Assembly (NCBI RefSeq): GCF_001457795.1
Contig: NZ_LN898209.1
Location: forward strand, 62,001 to 126,000
Direction of reading: 5' to 3'
Source: Olsenella massiliensis
Lineage (GTDB): Bacteria; Actinomycetota; Coriobacteriia; Coriobacteriales; Atopobiaceae
Length of the DNA stretch: 64,000 nucleotides
Each line of letters opens with the position of its first letter. Within the stretch, counting starts at the first letter, position 1. Of the stretch, positions 19,469-28,051 are shown in pieces. The notes beneath the pieces are model-generated. The model was not told where the DNA came from, searched no databases, and saw only the letters and a list, made by a program, of their open reading frames with translations. The position numbers and the translations under genes were made by a program.

Positions 19469-20947
19469 ATGAGACGGTCGAGTGGGGTGCTGCTCCCCCT
19501 GTCCTCCCTGCCCTCGCCGTATGGCATCGGGTCCTGCGGAAGGGAGGCGCGCGAGTTCGTCGACTTTCTCGCCCGTGCGGGTCAGAGCTGGTGGCAGCTT
19601 CTGCCCGTGGGACCCACGAGCTTTGGCGACTCCCCCTACCAGAGCCCCTCGAGCTTTGCCGGCAACCCGTACTTCATCGACCTCGACGAGCTCGTCGTCC
19701 GCGGCGTGCTGAAAAGGCGCGAGGTCGAGGCCGTAAGATGGGGCGCCGACGCGTCGAGCGTGGACTACGCCGCCCTGTACGAGCACAGGCTACCCCTGCT
19801 CAGGACCGCCTTCGAGCGCTCCCGAGGCGAGGACGCGCGAGAGGTGGACGCGTTCGCGCGCGCGAACGCGTCCTGGCTGGCAGACTACGCGCTCTTCATG
19901 GCCCTCAAGCGCCACTTTGGCATGGTCTCCTGGACGGAGTGGCCCAACGAGGCGCTGCGCCTGCGCGACGAGGGGGAACTCGACCGCTGGCGCGAGCGGC
20001 TCGAGGATGACGTCGCGTTCCACTGCTGGCTCCAGTGGCTGTTCCTCGCGCAGTGGCAGGCGCTGCGCGCCTACGCCCAGGTGCGCGGTGTGGGCATCAT
20101 CGGCGACGTCCCCGTGTACGTCGCCCTCGACTCCGCCGACGTGTGGGCGTCTCCCGAGAGCTTTCAGCTCGACGAGGACAAGCGGCCCGTCGCCGTCGCC
20201 GGCGTGCCGCCCGACTACTTCAACGCCGACGGCCAGCTCTGGGGAAACCCCCTCTACGACTACGAGGCCATGGCTCAGGACGGCTTCGCCTGGTGGGTAC
20301 GGCGGATGGGCGGCGCGGCGCGCCTCTTTGACGTCGTGCGCATAGACCACTTCCGTGGGTTCGAGAGCTACTGGCGCGTGCCGGCCGGCGCGGCCACCGC
20401 GCGTGGAGGCACGTGGGAAAAGGGGCCGGGGATGGCGCTCGTCGGCAGGCTCATCCAGGCGTACCCCGAGGTCAGCTTCATCGCCGAGGACCTGGGCTAT
20501 CCGTCTCGTCAGGTGGAGCAGCTGCTGGCGGACTCCGGGCTGCCTGGCATGAAGCTCCTCGAGATGGCGTTTGACGCCCGCGACGAGAGCGACTACCTGC
20601 CCCATCGCTACGAGCGCAACAGCGTCTGCTACGTAGGCACCCACGATAACGCGCCCATCATGGGATGGCGCGACGAGGCCGACCCCGCAGACGTGCAGAA
20701 GGCCGTCGACTACCTGGGCATCGGACCGGACGAGGGCTTCAACTGGGGCGTCATTCGCGGCGGCATGGGCAGCGTCGCCGACCTCTTCGTGGCGCAGATG
20801 CAGGACCTCCTGGGACTCGGCAGCGAGACCAGGACGAACACGCCGGGCACGCTCGGCGTCAACTGGCGCTGGCGCCTCCGCGCGGACCAGCTCACCGACG
20901 AGCTCGCGGACCGCCTGGCCACCATGACCCGGATGTACGGACGATAA
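19469..20947 (+). CDS. malQ: 4-alpha-glucanotransferase (amylomaltase)
   Basis: A GH77 enzyme that transfers glucan segments between maltodextrins, releasing glucose. The 492-residue length is normal. Signatures are GVLLPLSSLPSPYGIG at the start, WWQLLPVGPT, the nucleophile region VVRIDHFRGFESYW, the acid/base glutamate in SFIAEDLG, and GTHDNAPIMGW for the third carboxylate. Its ATG lies 2 bp after the permease stop, so translation is coupled. In this operon it processes imported maltodextrins. Confidence 0.97.
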   Translation: MRRSSGVLLPLSSLPSPYGIGSCGREAREFVDFLARAGQSWWQLLPVGPTSFGDSPYQSPSSFAGNPYFIDLDELVVRGVLKRREVEAVRWGADASSVDYAALYEHRLPLLRTAFERSRGEDAREVDAFARANASWLADYALFMALKRHFGMVSWTEWPNEALRLRDEGELDRWRERLEDDVAFHCWLQWLFLAQWQALRAYAQVRGVGIIGDVPVYVALDSADVWASPESFQLDEDKRPVAVAGVPPDYFNADGQLWGNPLYDYEAMAQDGFAWWVRRMGGAARLFDVVRIDHFRGFESYWRVPAGAATARGGTWEKGPGMALVGRLIQAYPEVSFIAEDLGYPSRQVEQLLADSGLPGMKLLEMAFDARDESDYLPHRYERNSVCYVGTHDNAPIMGWRDEADPADVQKAVDYLGIGPDEGFNWGVIRGGMGSVADLFVAQMQDLLGLGSETRTNTPGTLGVNWRWRLRADQLTDELADRLATMTRMYGR

Positions 20948-20957
20948 GGAGCGAACC

Positions 20958-22142
20958 ATGGCAGAGGTAACTCTCAGGCACATTCAGAAGGTCTATCCCA
21001 ACGCCGAGCGCGGCAGCAAGGCGCGCAAGGGCAAGGGCCGCCCGACCACCAACCTCAAGGTCACCGACGAGGGCGTCGTCGCCGTCGATGACTTCAACCT
21101 CGACATCGCCGATCGAGAGTTCGTCGTGCTCGTGGGTCCGTCGGGCTGCGGCAAATCGACCACGCTCAGGATGGTCGCGGGACTCGAGGAAATCTCGGGA
21201 GGCGAGCTCTCCATCGACGGCAGGCTCATGAACGACGTCCCCGCCAAGGACCGCGACATCGCCATGGTCTTCCAGAGCTACGCGCTCTACCCCCACATGT
21301 CCGTCTACGACAACCTGGCGTTTCCCCTCAAGCTGCGCAAGCTTCCCGCGAGCGAGATCGACGAGAAGGTGCGCGAGGCGGCGCAGATCCTGGGAATCAC
21401 CGAGTATCTCCATCGCAAGCCGAAGGCGCTCTCGGGCGGGCAGCGCCAACGCGTCGCCATCGGGCGTGCCATCGTGCGCAACCCCAAGGTGCTGCTCATG
21501 GACGAGCCCCTCTCGAACCTTGACGCGAAGCTGCGCAACCAGATGCGCGCCGAGCTCATAAAGCTGCGGCAGAGCATCAACACGACCTTCATCTACGTGA
21601 CGCACGACCAGACGGAGGCCATGACCCTGGGCGACCGCATCGTCATCATGAAGGACGGCGTCGTGCAGCAGGTGGGGACGCCCCAGGAGGTCTTCGATCG
21701 GCCCCAGAACATCTTCGTGGCCGGCTTCATCGGCGTGCCGCAGATGAACTTCTTCGATGCCACGCTCTCGGTCAAGGCGGGGAGGGTCTCGCTCGCCGCC
21801 CCTGGGTACGACGCCGTGGTGCCCGCCGACGTGGCGAGCCGCATCGAGGGCAACGGCGGCGCCGACGGCCAGGACGTCACGGTGGGCGTCCGTCCCGAGC
21901 AGCTCGTCATCAGCAAGAGTGGCGAGGAGGGGTCCCTCTCGGGCTTCGTCGAGGTCACTGAGCTCATGGGATCGACCGTTCACGTCCACGCCACGACGGA
22001 GCTGGGCCCCTTCGTCCTCGTCGTTCCGACCGTGGACCTGGGAGACGCCAGCTACCTTCCGGGAACCCCCCTGAGCTTCAGGTGCGCGCCCGGCGCCCTT
22101 CATGTCTTCGACCGCGCGACGGGGGAGAGCCTCACGCGCTAG
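20958..22142 (+). CDS. msmK: Sugar ABC transporter ATPase (MsmK/UgpC-type)
   Basis: The 394-residue ATPase has Walker [11 protein letters not shown]-loop FQSYALYPHMSVYDNL, signature LSGGQRQR, Walker B VLLMDEPLSNLDAKLR, and the C-terminal regulatory TOBE-type domain typical of MalK/MsmK proteins (VTVGVRPEQL, VEVTELMGSTVHVHA). An unusual insertion of about 25 basic residues (RGSKARKGKGRPTTNLK) lies near residue 20, before the Walker A motif. It is 10 bp downstream of malQ, with AAGGAG before the ATG, and a strong terminator follows. Such ATPases often serve several sugar importers. Confidence 0.94.
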   Translation: MAEVTLRHIQKVYPNAERGSKARKGKGRPTTNLKVTDEGVVAVDDFNLDIADREFVVLVGPSGCGKSTTLRMVAGLEEISGGELSIDGRLMNDVPAKDRDIAMVFQSYALYPHMSVYDNLAFPLKLRKLPASEIDEKVREAAQILGITEYLHRKPKALSGGQRQRVAIGRAIVRNPKVLLMDEPLSNLDAKLRNQMRAELIKLRQSINTTFIYVTHDQTEAMTLGDRIVIMKDGVVQQVGTPQEVFDRPQNIFVAGFIGVPQMNFFDATLSVKAGRVSLAAPGYDAVVPADVASRIEGNGGADGQDVTVGVRPEQLVISKSGEEGSLSGFVEVTELMGSTVHVHATTELGPFVLVVPTVDLGDASYLPGTPLSFRCAPGALHVFDRATGESLTR

Positions 22143-22164
22143 TCGCGCACACGGTCGCAGCTCG

Positions 22165-22192
22165 AGGGGGCGCGTCCCGGGACGCGCCCCCT
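22165..22192 (+). terminator. Terminator of the maltodextrin operon
   Basis: AGGGGGCGCGTCCC (22165-22178) is followed directly by its exact complement (22179-22192), a perfect 14-bp-armed palindrome starting 22 bp after the ATPase stop. Folding would leave a small loop at the centre. Confidence 0.85.
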
Positions 22193-22299
22193 TGCGTCCT
22201 GCCGAGCGCGCGCCTGCCGTTCGCCCGCCACGTCGGCAATCCGGCGCCCTGGGGCCGGCCGACTTGCTAGCATGGACGCACAAGCGCATAGCTCGGATG

Positions 22300-22484
22300 A
22301 CGGGGTCGGGAGAGGTCGTCGCGCGGTCGGTTGCGCGGACGAGGCCGAAGGGGAGGCAGAAACTCTCAGGCAAAAGGACCGATCCTCGACGAGAACCCGG
22401 AAAGGCACCGACACCGAAGAAGCAATCCCGGCGTGGCCCTCGCGGCGCGCGCGAGAGAATCTTTCAGGTCAAAGACGGGAGCAT
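22300..22484 (+). promoter_or_regulatory. Tandem glycine riboswitch
   Basis: Two glycine aptamers lie in series before gcvT. Aptamer 1 (about 22300-22386) has GGGAGAGG, GCCGAAGGGG, then AACTCTCAGGCAAAAGGACC, the hallmark 3' core. Aptamer 2 (about 22393-22484) has CCGGAAAGGC, ACCGAAGAAGCAA, then AATCTTTCAGGTCAAAGACG. The linker between them is short. In characterised cases, glycine binding turns on gcv expression. The 65 bp between the second aptamer and gcvT would be the expression platform. Confidence 0.95.
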
Positions 22485-22549
22485 GGACGCCAGGGCGGCC
22501 CTCGGGACGCCAGGCGCCCGTACCGCTCGCCCGCTTTGGAAGGCTGCCC

Positions 22550-23635
22550 ATGGACCTGAAGACGCCCCTGTACGAGACCCACGTGAGGGAGGGCGGCAGC
22601 ATCGTGCCCTTCGCGGGGTACCTTCTCCCCGTGCAGTATCCTGACGGCATCCTCGCCGAGCACGAGGCCGTGCGCACGGCCTGCGGGCTCTTTGACGTGT
22701 CGCACATGGGAGAGCTGCTGCTGAGCGGCCCGGGGTCCCTCGCCAGCGTCAACCACCTTATTTCCAGCGACTGCACGAGCCTGCGGCCCGGACGCATGCG
22801 CTACGGCGTCCTCATGAACGAGCGGGGCGGCTGCGTGGACGACCTCATCGTCCACTGCCTGGGACCGGATGAGTACCTCCTGGTCGTCAACGCCGCCAAC
22901 CGGGCCAAGGACCTCGCCCACGTCCGCGCGAACGTCCTTGCGAACACAGAGGTGCGCGACCTCTCGGACGACGTCTGCCAGCTTGCCCTGCAGGGCCCCC
23001 TGTCCCGCGAGGTCATGGCGGACGTCGCCGACGTCTCCCAGCTGCCCGGGCGCTATTACTCGTTTTGTCGTCACGTGCGCCTCGCCGGCGTTGACTGCCT
23101 GGTGTCCCGGTCCGGCTACACGGGCGAGCTTGGCTATGAGATCTACGCCGAGGCGTGCCAGGCCTCCCGGCTGTGGGAGGCGCTGCGCGTCGCGGGCAGC
23201 GACCGAGGCCTCGTTCCCTGCGGCCTGGGCGCCCGTGACACCCTGCGCCTTGAGGCGGGCATGCCCCTGTACGGCCACGAGATAGACGAGGACGTCTCTC
23301 CCCTCGAGGCGGGGCTCTCGTTTGCCGTCAAGCTGGACAAGGAGGAGTTCATCGGCCGCGAGGCGCTCATCGCCGCCGGCACGCCCGCCCGCGAGCGCGT
23401 GGGCCTGCGCGTGACGGGCCGCGGTATCGCGCGCGAGGGTCAGGACGTCTTCTTGGGCGACCGACGCATCGGTCGCACCACGTCGGGAACCTTTGCGCCG
23501 CATCTTCGGCAGGCCGTCGCCATGGCCCTGGTGAGGCGGGGCGTCGTCAGGCCGGGCGACGCGGTGGAGGTGGACGTTCGCGGCAGGCGCCTCGCCTGTG
23601 AGGTCGTGACCCTGCCCTTCTATCGCCGGGACTAG
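22550..23635 (+). CDS. gcvT: Glycine cleavage system T protein (aminomethyltransferase)
   Basis: GcvT moves the aminomethyl carbon from lipoyl-GcvH to tetrahydrofolate, releasing ammonia. The 361-residue length is standard. Visible signatures are MDLKTPLYETHVREGGSIVP, GLFDVSHMGELLL, SGYTGELGYEIY, and GARDTLRLEAGMPLYGHE. The start at ATG 22550 follows TTTGGAAGG and begins after the riboswitch; in-frame extension upstream is riboswitch sequence. It is the first gene of a complete gcv operon. Confidence 0.97.
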   Translation: MDLKTPLYETHVREGGSIVPFAGYLLPVQYPDGILAEHEAVRTACGLFDVSHMGELLLSGPGSLASVNHLISSDCTSLRPGRMRYGVLMNERGGCVDDLIVHCLGPDEYLLVVNAANRAKDLAHVRANVLANTEVRDLSDDVCQLALQGPLSREVMADVADVSQLPGRYYSFCRHVRLAGVDCLVSRSGYTGELGYEIYAEACQASRLWEALRVAGSDRGLVPCGLGARDTLRLEAGMPLYGHEIDEDVSPLEAGLSFAVKLDKEEFIGREALIAAGTPARERVGLRVTGRGIAREGQDVFLGDRRIGRTTSGTFAPHLRQAVAMALVRRGVVRPGDAVEVDVRGRRLACEVVTLPFYRRD

Positions 23636-23649
23636 CGTTAGCACCAATG

Positions 23650-23677
23650 ACGCCCCGCCACGACGCGTGAGGGGCGT
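23650..23677 (+). other. Short hairpin between gcvT and gcvH
   Basis: ACGCCCC (23650-23656) pairs with GGGGCGT (23671-23677) across a 14-base loop in the 74-bp gap. It could damp transcription between the two genes or protect an mRNA end; it is short and not clearly a terminator. Confidence 0.3.
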
Positions 23678-23709
23678 GAGGACGGCATCACACGCAGAAA
23701 GGACCTCTC

Positions 23710-24096
23710 ATGGCACAGATACCCCAGGACCTGCGGTACGTCAGCTCGCACGAGTGGTTCAGGGACGAGGGCGACGGCACCCATGCCATCGGCCTCACGG
23801 ACTTCGCCCAGCGAAGGCTCGGCGACATCGTCTTCATCAACCTGCCCCAGGAGGGAGACGAGCTGGTGGCCGGCAGGCCCTTCTGCGACGTGGAGTCGGT
23901 CAAGGCCGTCTCTGACGTCTTTGCCCCCGTCTCGGGCCACGTCGTCATGGTCAACGAGGGGCTTGCCGACGACCCCGGGGCCATCAACGAGGACCCCTAC
24001 GGCGCCTGGATCTGCCGCGTGAGTGACGTGTGCGACGTCGACGGCCTCATGGACGCCGCGTCCTACGACAGCTACTGCGCGACGGCGAAGGAGTAG
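23710..24096 (+). CDS. gcvH: Glycine cleavage system H protein
   Basis: The 128-residue lipoyl carrier shuttles the aminomethyl group between the P, T and L proteins. The lipoylated lysine is Lys65 in DVESVKAVSDV, inside the conserved hairpin GRPFCDVESVKAVSDVFAP. The N-terminal SSHEWFRDEGDGTHAIGLTDFAQ and GDIVFINLP are typical. AGAAAGGAC lies before the ATG. It ends 2 bp before gcvPA, so the two are coupled. The lipoate ligase at 26968 is likely its modifying enzyme. Confidence 0.97.
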   Translation: MAQIPQDLRYVSSHEWFRDEGDGTHAIGLTDFAQRRLGDIVFINLPQEGDELVAGRPFCDVESVKAVSDVFAPVSGHVVMVNEGLADDPGAINEDPYGAWICRVSDVCDVDGLMDAASYDSYCATAKE

Positions 24097-24098
24097 GC

Positions 24099-25433
24099 AT
24101 GACAGGCTACGTCCCCGTCACGCGCGGCGAGCGAAAGGAAATGCTCGACTATCTGGGCATCTCCTCCGTTGACGAGCTCTTTTCGTCAATACCCCCCGAG
24201 GTGCCCCGCGTCGAGCCCGACCTGCCCCGGGGCGTCTGCGAGCTTGAGGCGCTACGGGACATGACGGGGCTTTCTAAGAGAAATCGGCGCTTTGACCAGG
24301 TCTTCAGGGGCGCCGGCGCCTATCGTCACTACATTCCCTCCATCGTCGATGCCGTCAGCTCAAAGGAGTCGCTCGTCACCACCTACACGCCCTATCAGGC
24401 CGAGATCAGCCAGGGCGTGCTGCAGTCCATCTTTGAGTACCAGACGCAGGTCTGCGAGCTCACGGGCATGGACGTGTCCAACGCCTCCGTGTACGACGGC
24501 GCCTCTGCGGCGGCCGAGGCCCTGCTCATGTGCGTGGGGCGCACGCGGACGTCCGTCGTTCTCTCCGGGACGACCGACCCCCAGGTCGTCGACGTCGTGC
24601 GCAGCTACTGCGCGAGCAGGGGCGTGCGCGTGGAGGTGGTGGCGCCCCTGGCCGACCTCTCGAGCGACGTCGAGGCGCTGCGTCGCGCCCTCGGCGCCGA
24701 CACCGCCGCGCTCTACGTGCAGAGCCCCAACTATTACGGCGTCATCGAGGACATGGACGAGCTGGTCGGGCTCGCCCACGGTGCGGGGGCCAAGATGGTG
24801 ATGGGCTTCAACCCCATCGCCCTGGGCATCCTGCGCTCGCCCGGCGAGCTGGGCTGCGACGTGGCCGTGGGGGAGGGCCAGCCCCTGGGTCTTCCGCTGG
24901 GCTTTGGAGGTCCGTATCTGGGCATCATGGCCGCCACGGGCAAGCTCATGCGCAAGCTGCCGGGGCGCATCGTGGGCCAGACGACGGACGCGCGGGGACG
25001 TCGCGCCTTCGTGCTGACGCTACAAGCTCGCGAGCAGCACATACGTCGCGAGAAGGCCTCGTCGAACATCTGCTCGAACGAGGCGCTCTGCGCCCTGCGC
25101 GCCTCCGCGTACCTTGCGTCTTTGGGGCCGGAAGGCCTGGCACGGGTGGCTCAGGGCTGCGCCGCCCACGCGCATTACCTCGCGGAGCGCCTCGCCGGCC
25201 TCACCGGCTTCACGCGAGTGGGCGAGCGCCCCTTCTTCCATGAGTTCGTGACCACGAGCCCCCTGCCACCGACGGAGCTCGAGGGACTGCTCGCGGACAG
25301 GGGCATCCTCGGCGGCCTGCCCGTGCGGCTGCCTGCGGGAGGCGAGGGGCTGCTGTGGTGCTGCACCGAGCTGAATGCCAAGGGTGACATCGACGCGCTC
25401 GTGCGCGTCCTCAGGGAGGTGGCGTCCCGATGA
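24099..25433 (+). CDS. gcvPA: Glycine dehydrogenase (decarboxylating) subunit 1
   Basis: The first half of the split P protein. The 444-residue length matches the family. Features are the N-terminal TRGERKEMLDYLGISSVDELF, the RHYIPSIVDAVSSKESLVTTYTPYQ region split here by position (residues about 80-105), and the fold-type I PLP-enzyme core including GFGGPYLGIMA and QTTDARGRRAFVLTLQAREQ. It pairs with subunit 2, which carries the PLP lysine. GAAGGAG overlaps the end of gcvH before ATG 24099. The stop overlaps the gcvPB start by 4 bp. Confidence 0.96.
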   Translation: MTGYVPVTRGERKEMLDYLGISSVDELFSSIPPEVPRVEPDLPRGVCELEALRDMTGLSKRNRRFDQVFRGAGAYRHYIPSIVDAVSSKESLVTTYTPYQAEISQGVLQSIFEYQTQVCELTGMDVSNASVYDGASAAAEALLMCVGRTRTSVVLSGTTDPQVVDVVRSYCASRGVRVEVVAPLADLSSDVEALRRALGADTAALYVQSPNYYGVIEDMDELVGLAHGAGAKMVMGFNPIALGILRSPGELGCDVAVGEGQPLGLPLGFGGPYLGIMAATGKLMRKLPGRIVGQTTDARGRRAFVLTLQAREQHIRREKASSNICSNEALCALRASAYLASLGPEGLARVAQGCAAHAHYLAERLAGLTGFTRVGERPFFHEFVTTSPLPPTELEGLLADRGILGGLPVRLPAGGEGLLWCCTELNAKGDIDALVRVLREVASR

Positions 25434-26971
25434 CCGAGAAGGACCCGACCGCGACCAAGGCGGCCGAGCGCGAGGAGCCGCAGGCGGCAAAGGCCATGGA
25501 GCTCCTGTTCGAGCGGAGCGTCCCCGGACGTGGCTGTGACCTCGTGCCGCCGCCGGACGTGCCTGCCGTCGACTTTGGTGAGGAGCTGCTGCGCAGGCGG
25601 CCCCCGCGCCTTCCCGAGCTGAGCGAGGTCGACCTCAGCAGGCACTACTCCAAGCTCGCCCGCCATGCCCATGGGGTCAACGACGGTCCCTATCCGCTGG
25701 GATCCTGCACGATGAAGTACAACCCCAGCGTCAACGAGAGGGTCGCCGCCCTGCCCGGCTTCGCCGACCTGCATCCCCTGCAGCCCCTGGGAAGCGTCCA
25801 GGGCGCGCTCGCCGTCCTGCATGAGCTCGAGACCCTTCTGACGCAGATCTGCGGGATGGACCGTGCCACCTTCCAGCCGGCCGCCGGCGCGCAGGGCGAG
25901 TACACGGGCCTCCTGCTCATCCGGGCCTGTCTCGCGGCGCGCGGCCAGGCGGGCAGGACCAAGGTCATCGTGCCCGACTCCGCCCACGGCACCAACCCGG
26001 CCTCGGCGACGATGGCGGGCTTTGCCGTGGTGAGCGTCGGCTCGACCGCGGAGGGAGGGGTCAAGCTCGACGAGCTGCGCGCCGCCCTTGGCCCCGACAC
26101 GGCGGCGCTCATGCTCACCAACCCCAACACCCTGGGCCTCTTTGATCCCAACATCGTCGAGATCTGCCGCCTGGTCCATGACGCGGGAGCCCTCTGCTAT
26201 TACGACGGCGCCAACCTCAACGCCATCATGGGACGGGTCCGCCCGGGCGACATGGGGTTTGACTGCATGCATGTGAACCTGCATAAGACCTTTTCGACCC
26301 CGCACGGCGGCGGGGGGCCCGGGTCGGGCCCGGTGCTCTGCAAGGAGTTCCTCGCCGAGTTTCTCCCGGGGCCCGTGGTGCGTGAGCAGACGGCACAAGA
26401 CGGCAGCGTGCGCCTTGGGCTTGCCACCCCGGCGAAGAGCGTGGGAAGGGTGCGCAGCTTCTATGGCAACTTCCTCACCTGCGTGAGGGCGCTCACCTAC
26501 CTCAAGCGCCTGGGGGCCGAGGGCGTCTGCGAGGCCTCCGCGCAGGCCGTCCTCAATGCCAACTACCTCGCGAAGCGGCTCTCGGCCGCCTTTGACCTGC
26601 CCTTTGGGCAGCGTTGCATGCATGAGTTCGTGATGAGCCTCGCCCCGCTCAAGGAGCGCACGGGCGTCACGGCGATGGACGTGGCCAAGCGCCTCCTGGA
26701 CTTTGGCATCCATCCGCCCACCATGTACTTTCCCCTCATCGTTCACGAGGCGCTCATGGTGGAGCCCACCGAGACGGAGGACAAGAAGAGCCTGGATCAT
26801 GTCGCCGACGTGCTTCTGGACATCGCCCGAGAGGCCCAGGAGGCGGGCGGGCGGCTCCACGAGGCCCCCTTTGGATGCTTTGTCGGCAGGCCTGACGAGG
26901 TGACGGCCGCCCGCCACCCCCTGCTGCGCCACGAGGCGCCGTCGTCACGCCCAGCAAAGGCTCGGACATGA
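25430..26971 (+). CDS. gcvPB: Glycine dehydrogenase (decarboxylating) subunit 2
   Basis: The second half of the split P protein (513 aa) decarboxylates glycine with PLP and loads GcvH. The PLP lysine lies in VNLHKTFSTPHGGGGPG. Other marks are SRHYSKLARHAHGVNDGPYPLGS region near residue 65, LGSCTMKYNPSVNE and the C-terminal DFGIHPPTMYFPLIV. About 20 extra residues at both ends (KDPTATKAAEREEPQAAK and a Ser/Arg-rich tail) go beyond the usual length. ATG 25430 overlaps the gcvPA stop, and its own stop overlaps lplA. Confidence 0.96.
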   Translation: MTEKDPTATKAAEREEPQAAKAMELLFERSVPGRGCDLVPPPDVPAVDFGEELLRRRPPRLPELSEVDLSRHYSKLARHAHGVNDGPYPLGSCTMKYNPSVNERVAALPGFADLHPLQPLGSVQGALAVLHELETLLTQICGMDRATFQPAAGAQGEYTGLLLIRACLAARGQAGRTKVIVPDSAHGTNPASATMAGFAVVSVGSTAEGGVKLDELRAALGPDTAALMLTNPNTLGLFDPNIVEICRLVHDAGALCYYDGANLNAIMGRVRPGDMGFDCMHVNLHKTFSTPHGGGGPGSGPVLCKEFLAEFLPGPVVREQTAQDGSVRLGLATPAKSVGRVRSFYGNFLTCVRALTYLKRLGAEGVCEASAQAVLNANYLAKRLSAAFDLPFGQRCMHEFVMSLAPLKERTGVTAMDVAKRLLDFGIHPPTMYFPLIVHEALMVEPTETEDKKSLDHVADVLLDIAREAQEAGGRLHEAPFGCFVGRPDEVTAARHPLLRHEAPSSRPAKART

Positions 26972-28020
26972 TCGGCCAGCTTGCCTGCCTGGTGACGAGT
27001 GACACCGATCCCTACCTCAACCTCGCCCGCGAGGAGCTGCTCCTGCGCCGCGTGCGGAGGGGCCAGTGCATTCTCTATCTGTGGCAGAACGAGCGCACCG
27101 TGGTGATTGGTCGCAATCAGAGCGCTCATGACGAGTGTGACGTGGAGGCGCTCGAGGCGGACGGCGGGCATCTGGCCCGTCGCCTCTCGGGTGGCGGTGC
27201 CGTCTATCACGACCTTGGCAATCTCAACTTCACCTTTCTCGTTCCCACGGAGGACTTTGACGTGGCGCGACAGAGCGAGGTCATCTTGCGCGCGGTTCGC
27301 GCCGTGGGCGTCAGTGCCGAACGCTCCGGTCGCAACGACCTCGTCGCCTGCGGCCGAAAGTTTTCCGGGAACGCCTTCTACCACAGCGGGGGAGGCTGCG
27401 CCACGGGCGTGAGCTACCACCACGGCACGCTCATGGTGGACGTGGACCCCGTCCCGCTCGTCCGCTACCTGCGCCCCTCGCCGCTCAAGCTTGCCGCCAA
27501 GGGCGTCGCGTCCGTTCGCTCCCGCGTTGTCAACTTGCGCGAGCTGGCGGGCGGTCTCACGACAAGCGCCCTCGAAGACGCGCTCGTCGAGGCGTTCGGG
27601 GAGGTCTACGGACAGCCCGTGACATCCCTGGCCCCCGACGCCCTCTCCGTCGCCGAGCTCGAGCATGGGCGCCGTCGCCTTGCCGACGACGCCTGGCTCT
27701 TCAAGACGGAGGGCCGTCGCCGACGTGCGCGGCTGCCGCTGAGCGGTGCCAGGCGCTTTGGGTGGGGAACGGCGCTCATGGGCCTGGAGCTGCGTGACGG
27801 GCGCATCACCGCCTGCGAGCTCTGGTCCGACGGGCTTGACGCCGACGTGCTCGAGCGGGTGCCTCCCGCTCTCAGGGGCTGCGCGCTCGATGAACGCGCG
27901 CTCAAGGCGCGCCTGACGGGCGCCGCCGGCGCGCATGAGCCCCTGGCGCGTGATCTCGTGGTCCTCGCCTGCCAGACGGCTGCCGGCGAGCGGTGCCAAA
28001 ACGGCGCCCAAAACGCATGA
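26968..28020 (+). CDS. lplA: Lipoate-protein ligase A
   Basis: LplA activates lipoate with ATP and attaches it to the H protein. The 350-residue protein has the conserved RRLSGGGAVYHD motif (about residues 72-83), NQSAHDECD, and GRNDLVACGRKFSGNAFY with the catalytic lysine region. The C-terminal ~110 residues form the accessory domain found in bacterial LplA enzymes. It overlaps gcvPB by 4 bp. Having it inside the operon implies that GcvH lipoylation relies on scavenged lipoate, since no lipA/lipB genes are in the window. Confidence 0.94.
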   Translation: MIGQLACLVTSDTDPYLNLAREELLLRRVRRGQCILYLWQNERTVVIGRNQSAHDECDVEALEADGGHLARRLSGGGAVYHDLGNLNFTFLVPTEDFDVARQSEVILRAVRAVGVSAERSGRNDLVACGRKFSGNAFYHSGGGCATGVSYHHGTLMVDVDPVPLVRYLRPSPLKLAAKGVASVRSRVVNLRELAGGLTTSALEDALVEAFGEVYGQPVTSLAPDALSVAELEHGRRRLADDAWLFKTEGRRRRARLPLSGARRFGWGTALMGLELRDGRITACELWSDGLDADVLERVPPALRGCALDERALKARLTGAAGAHEPLARDLVVLACQTAAGERCQNGAQNA

Positions 28021-28051
28021 GAAGGACGGTCGCGACGAAGGGATGATACCC

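Noticed and set aside
22082-22644. Small frames across the riboswitch (62-180 residues)
   Set aside because: They translate the structured glycine aptamers and the preceding terminator; no family signal.
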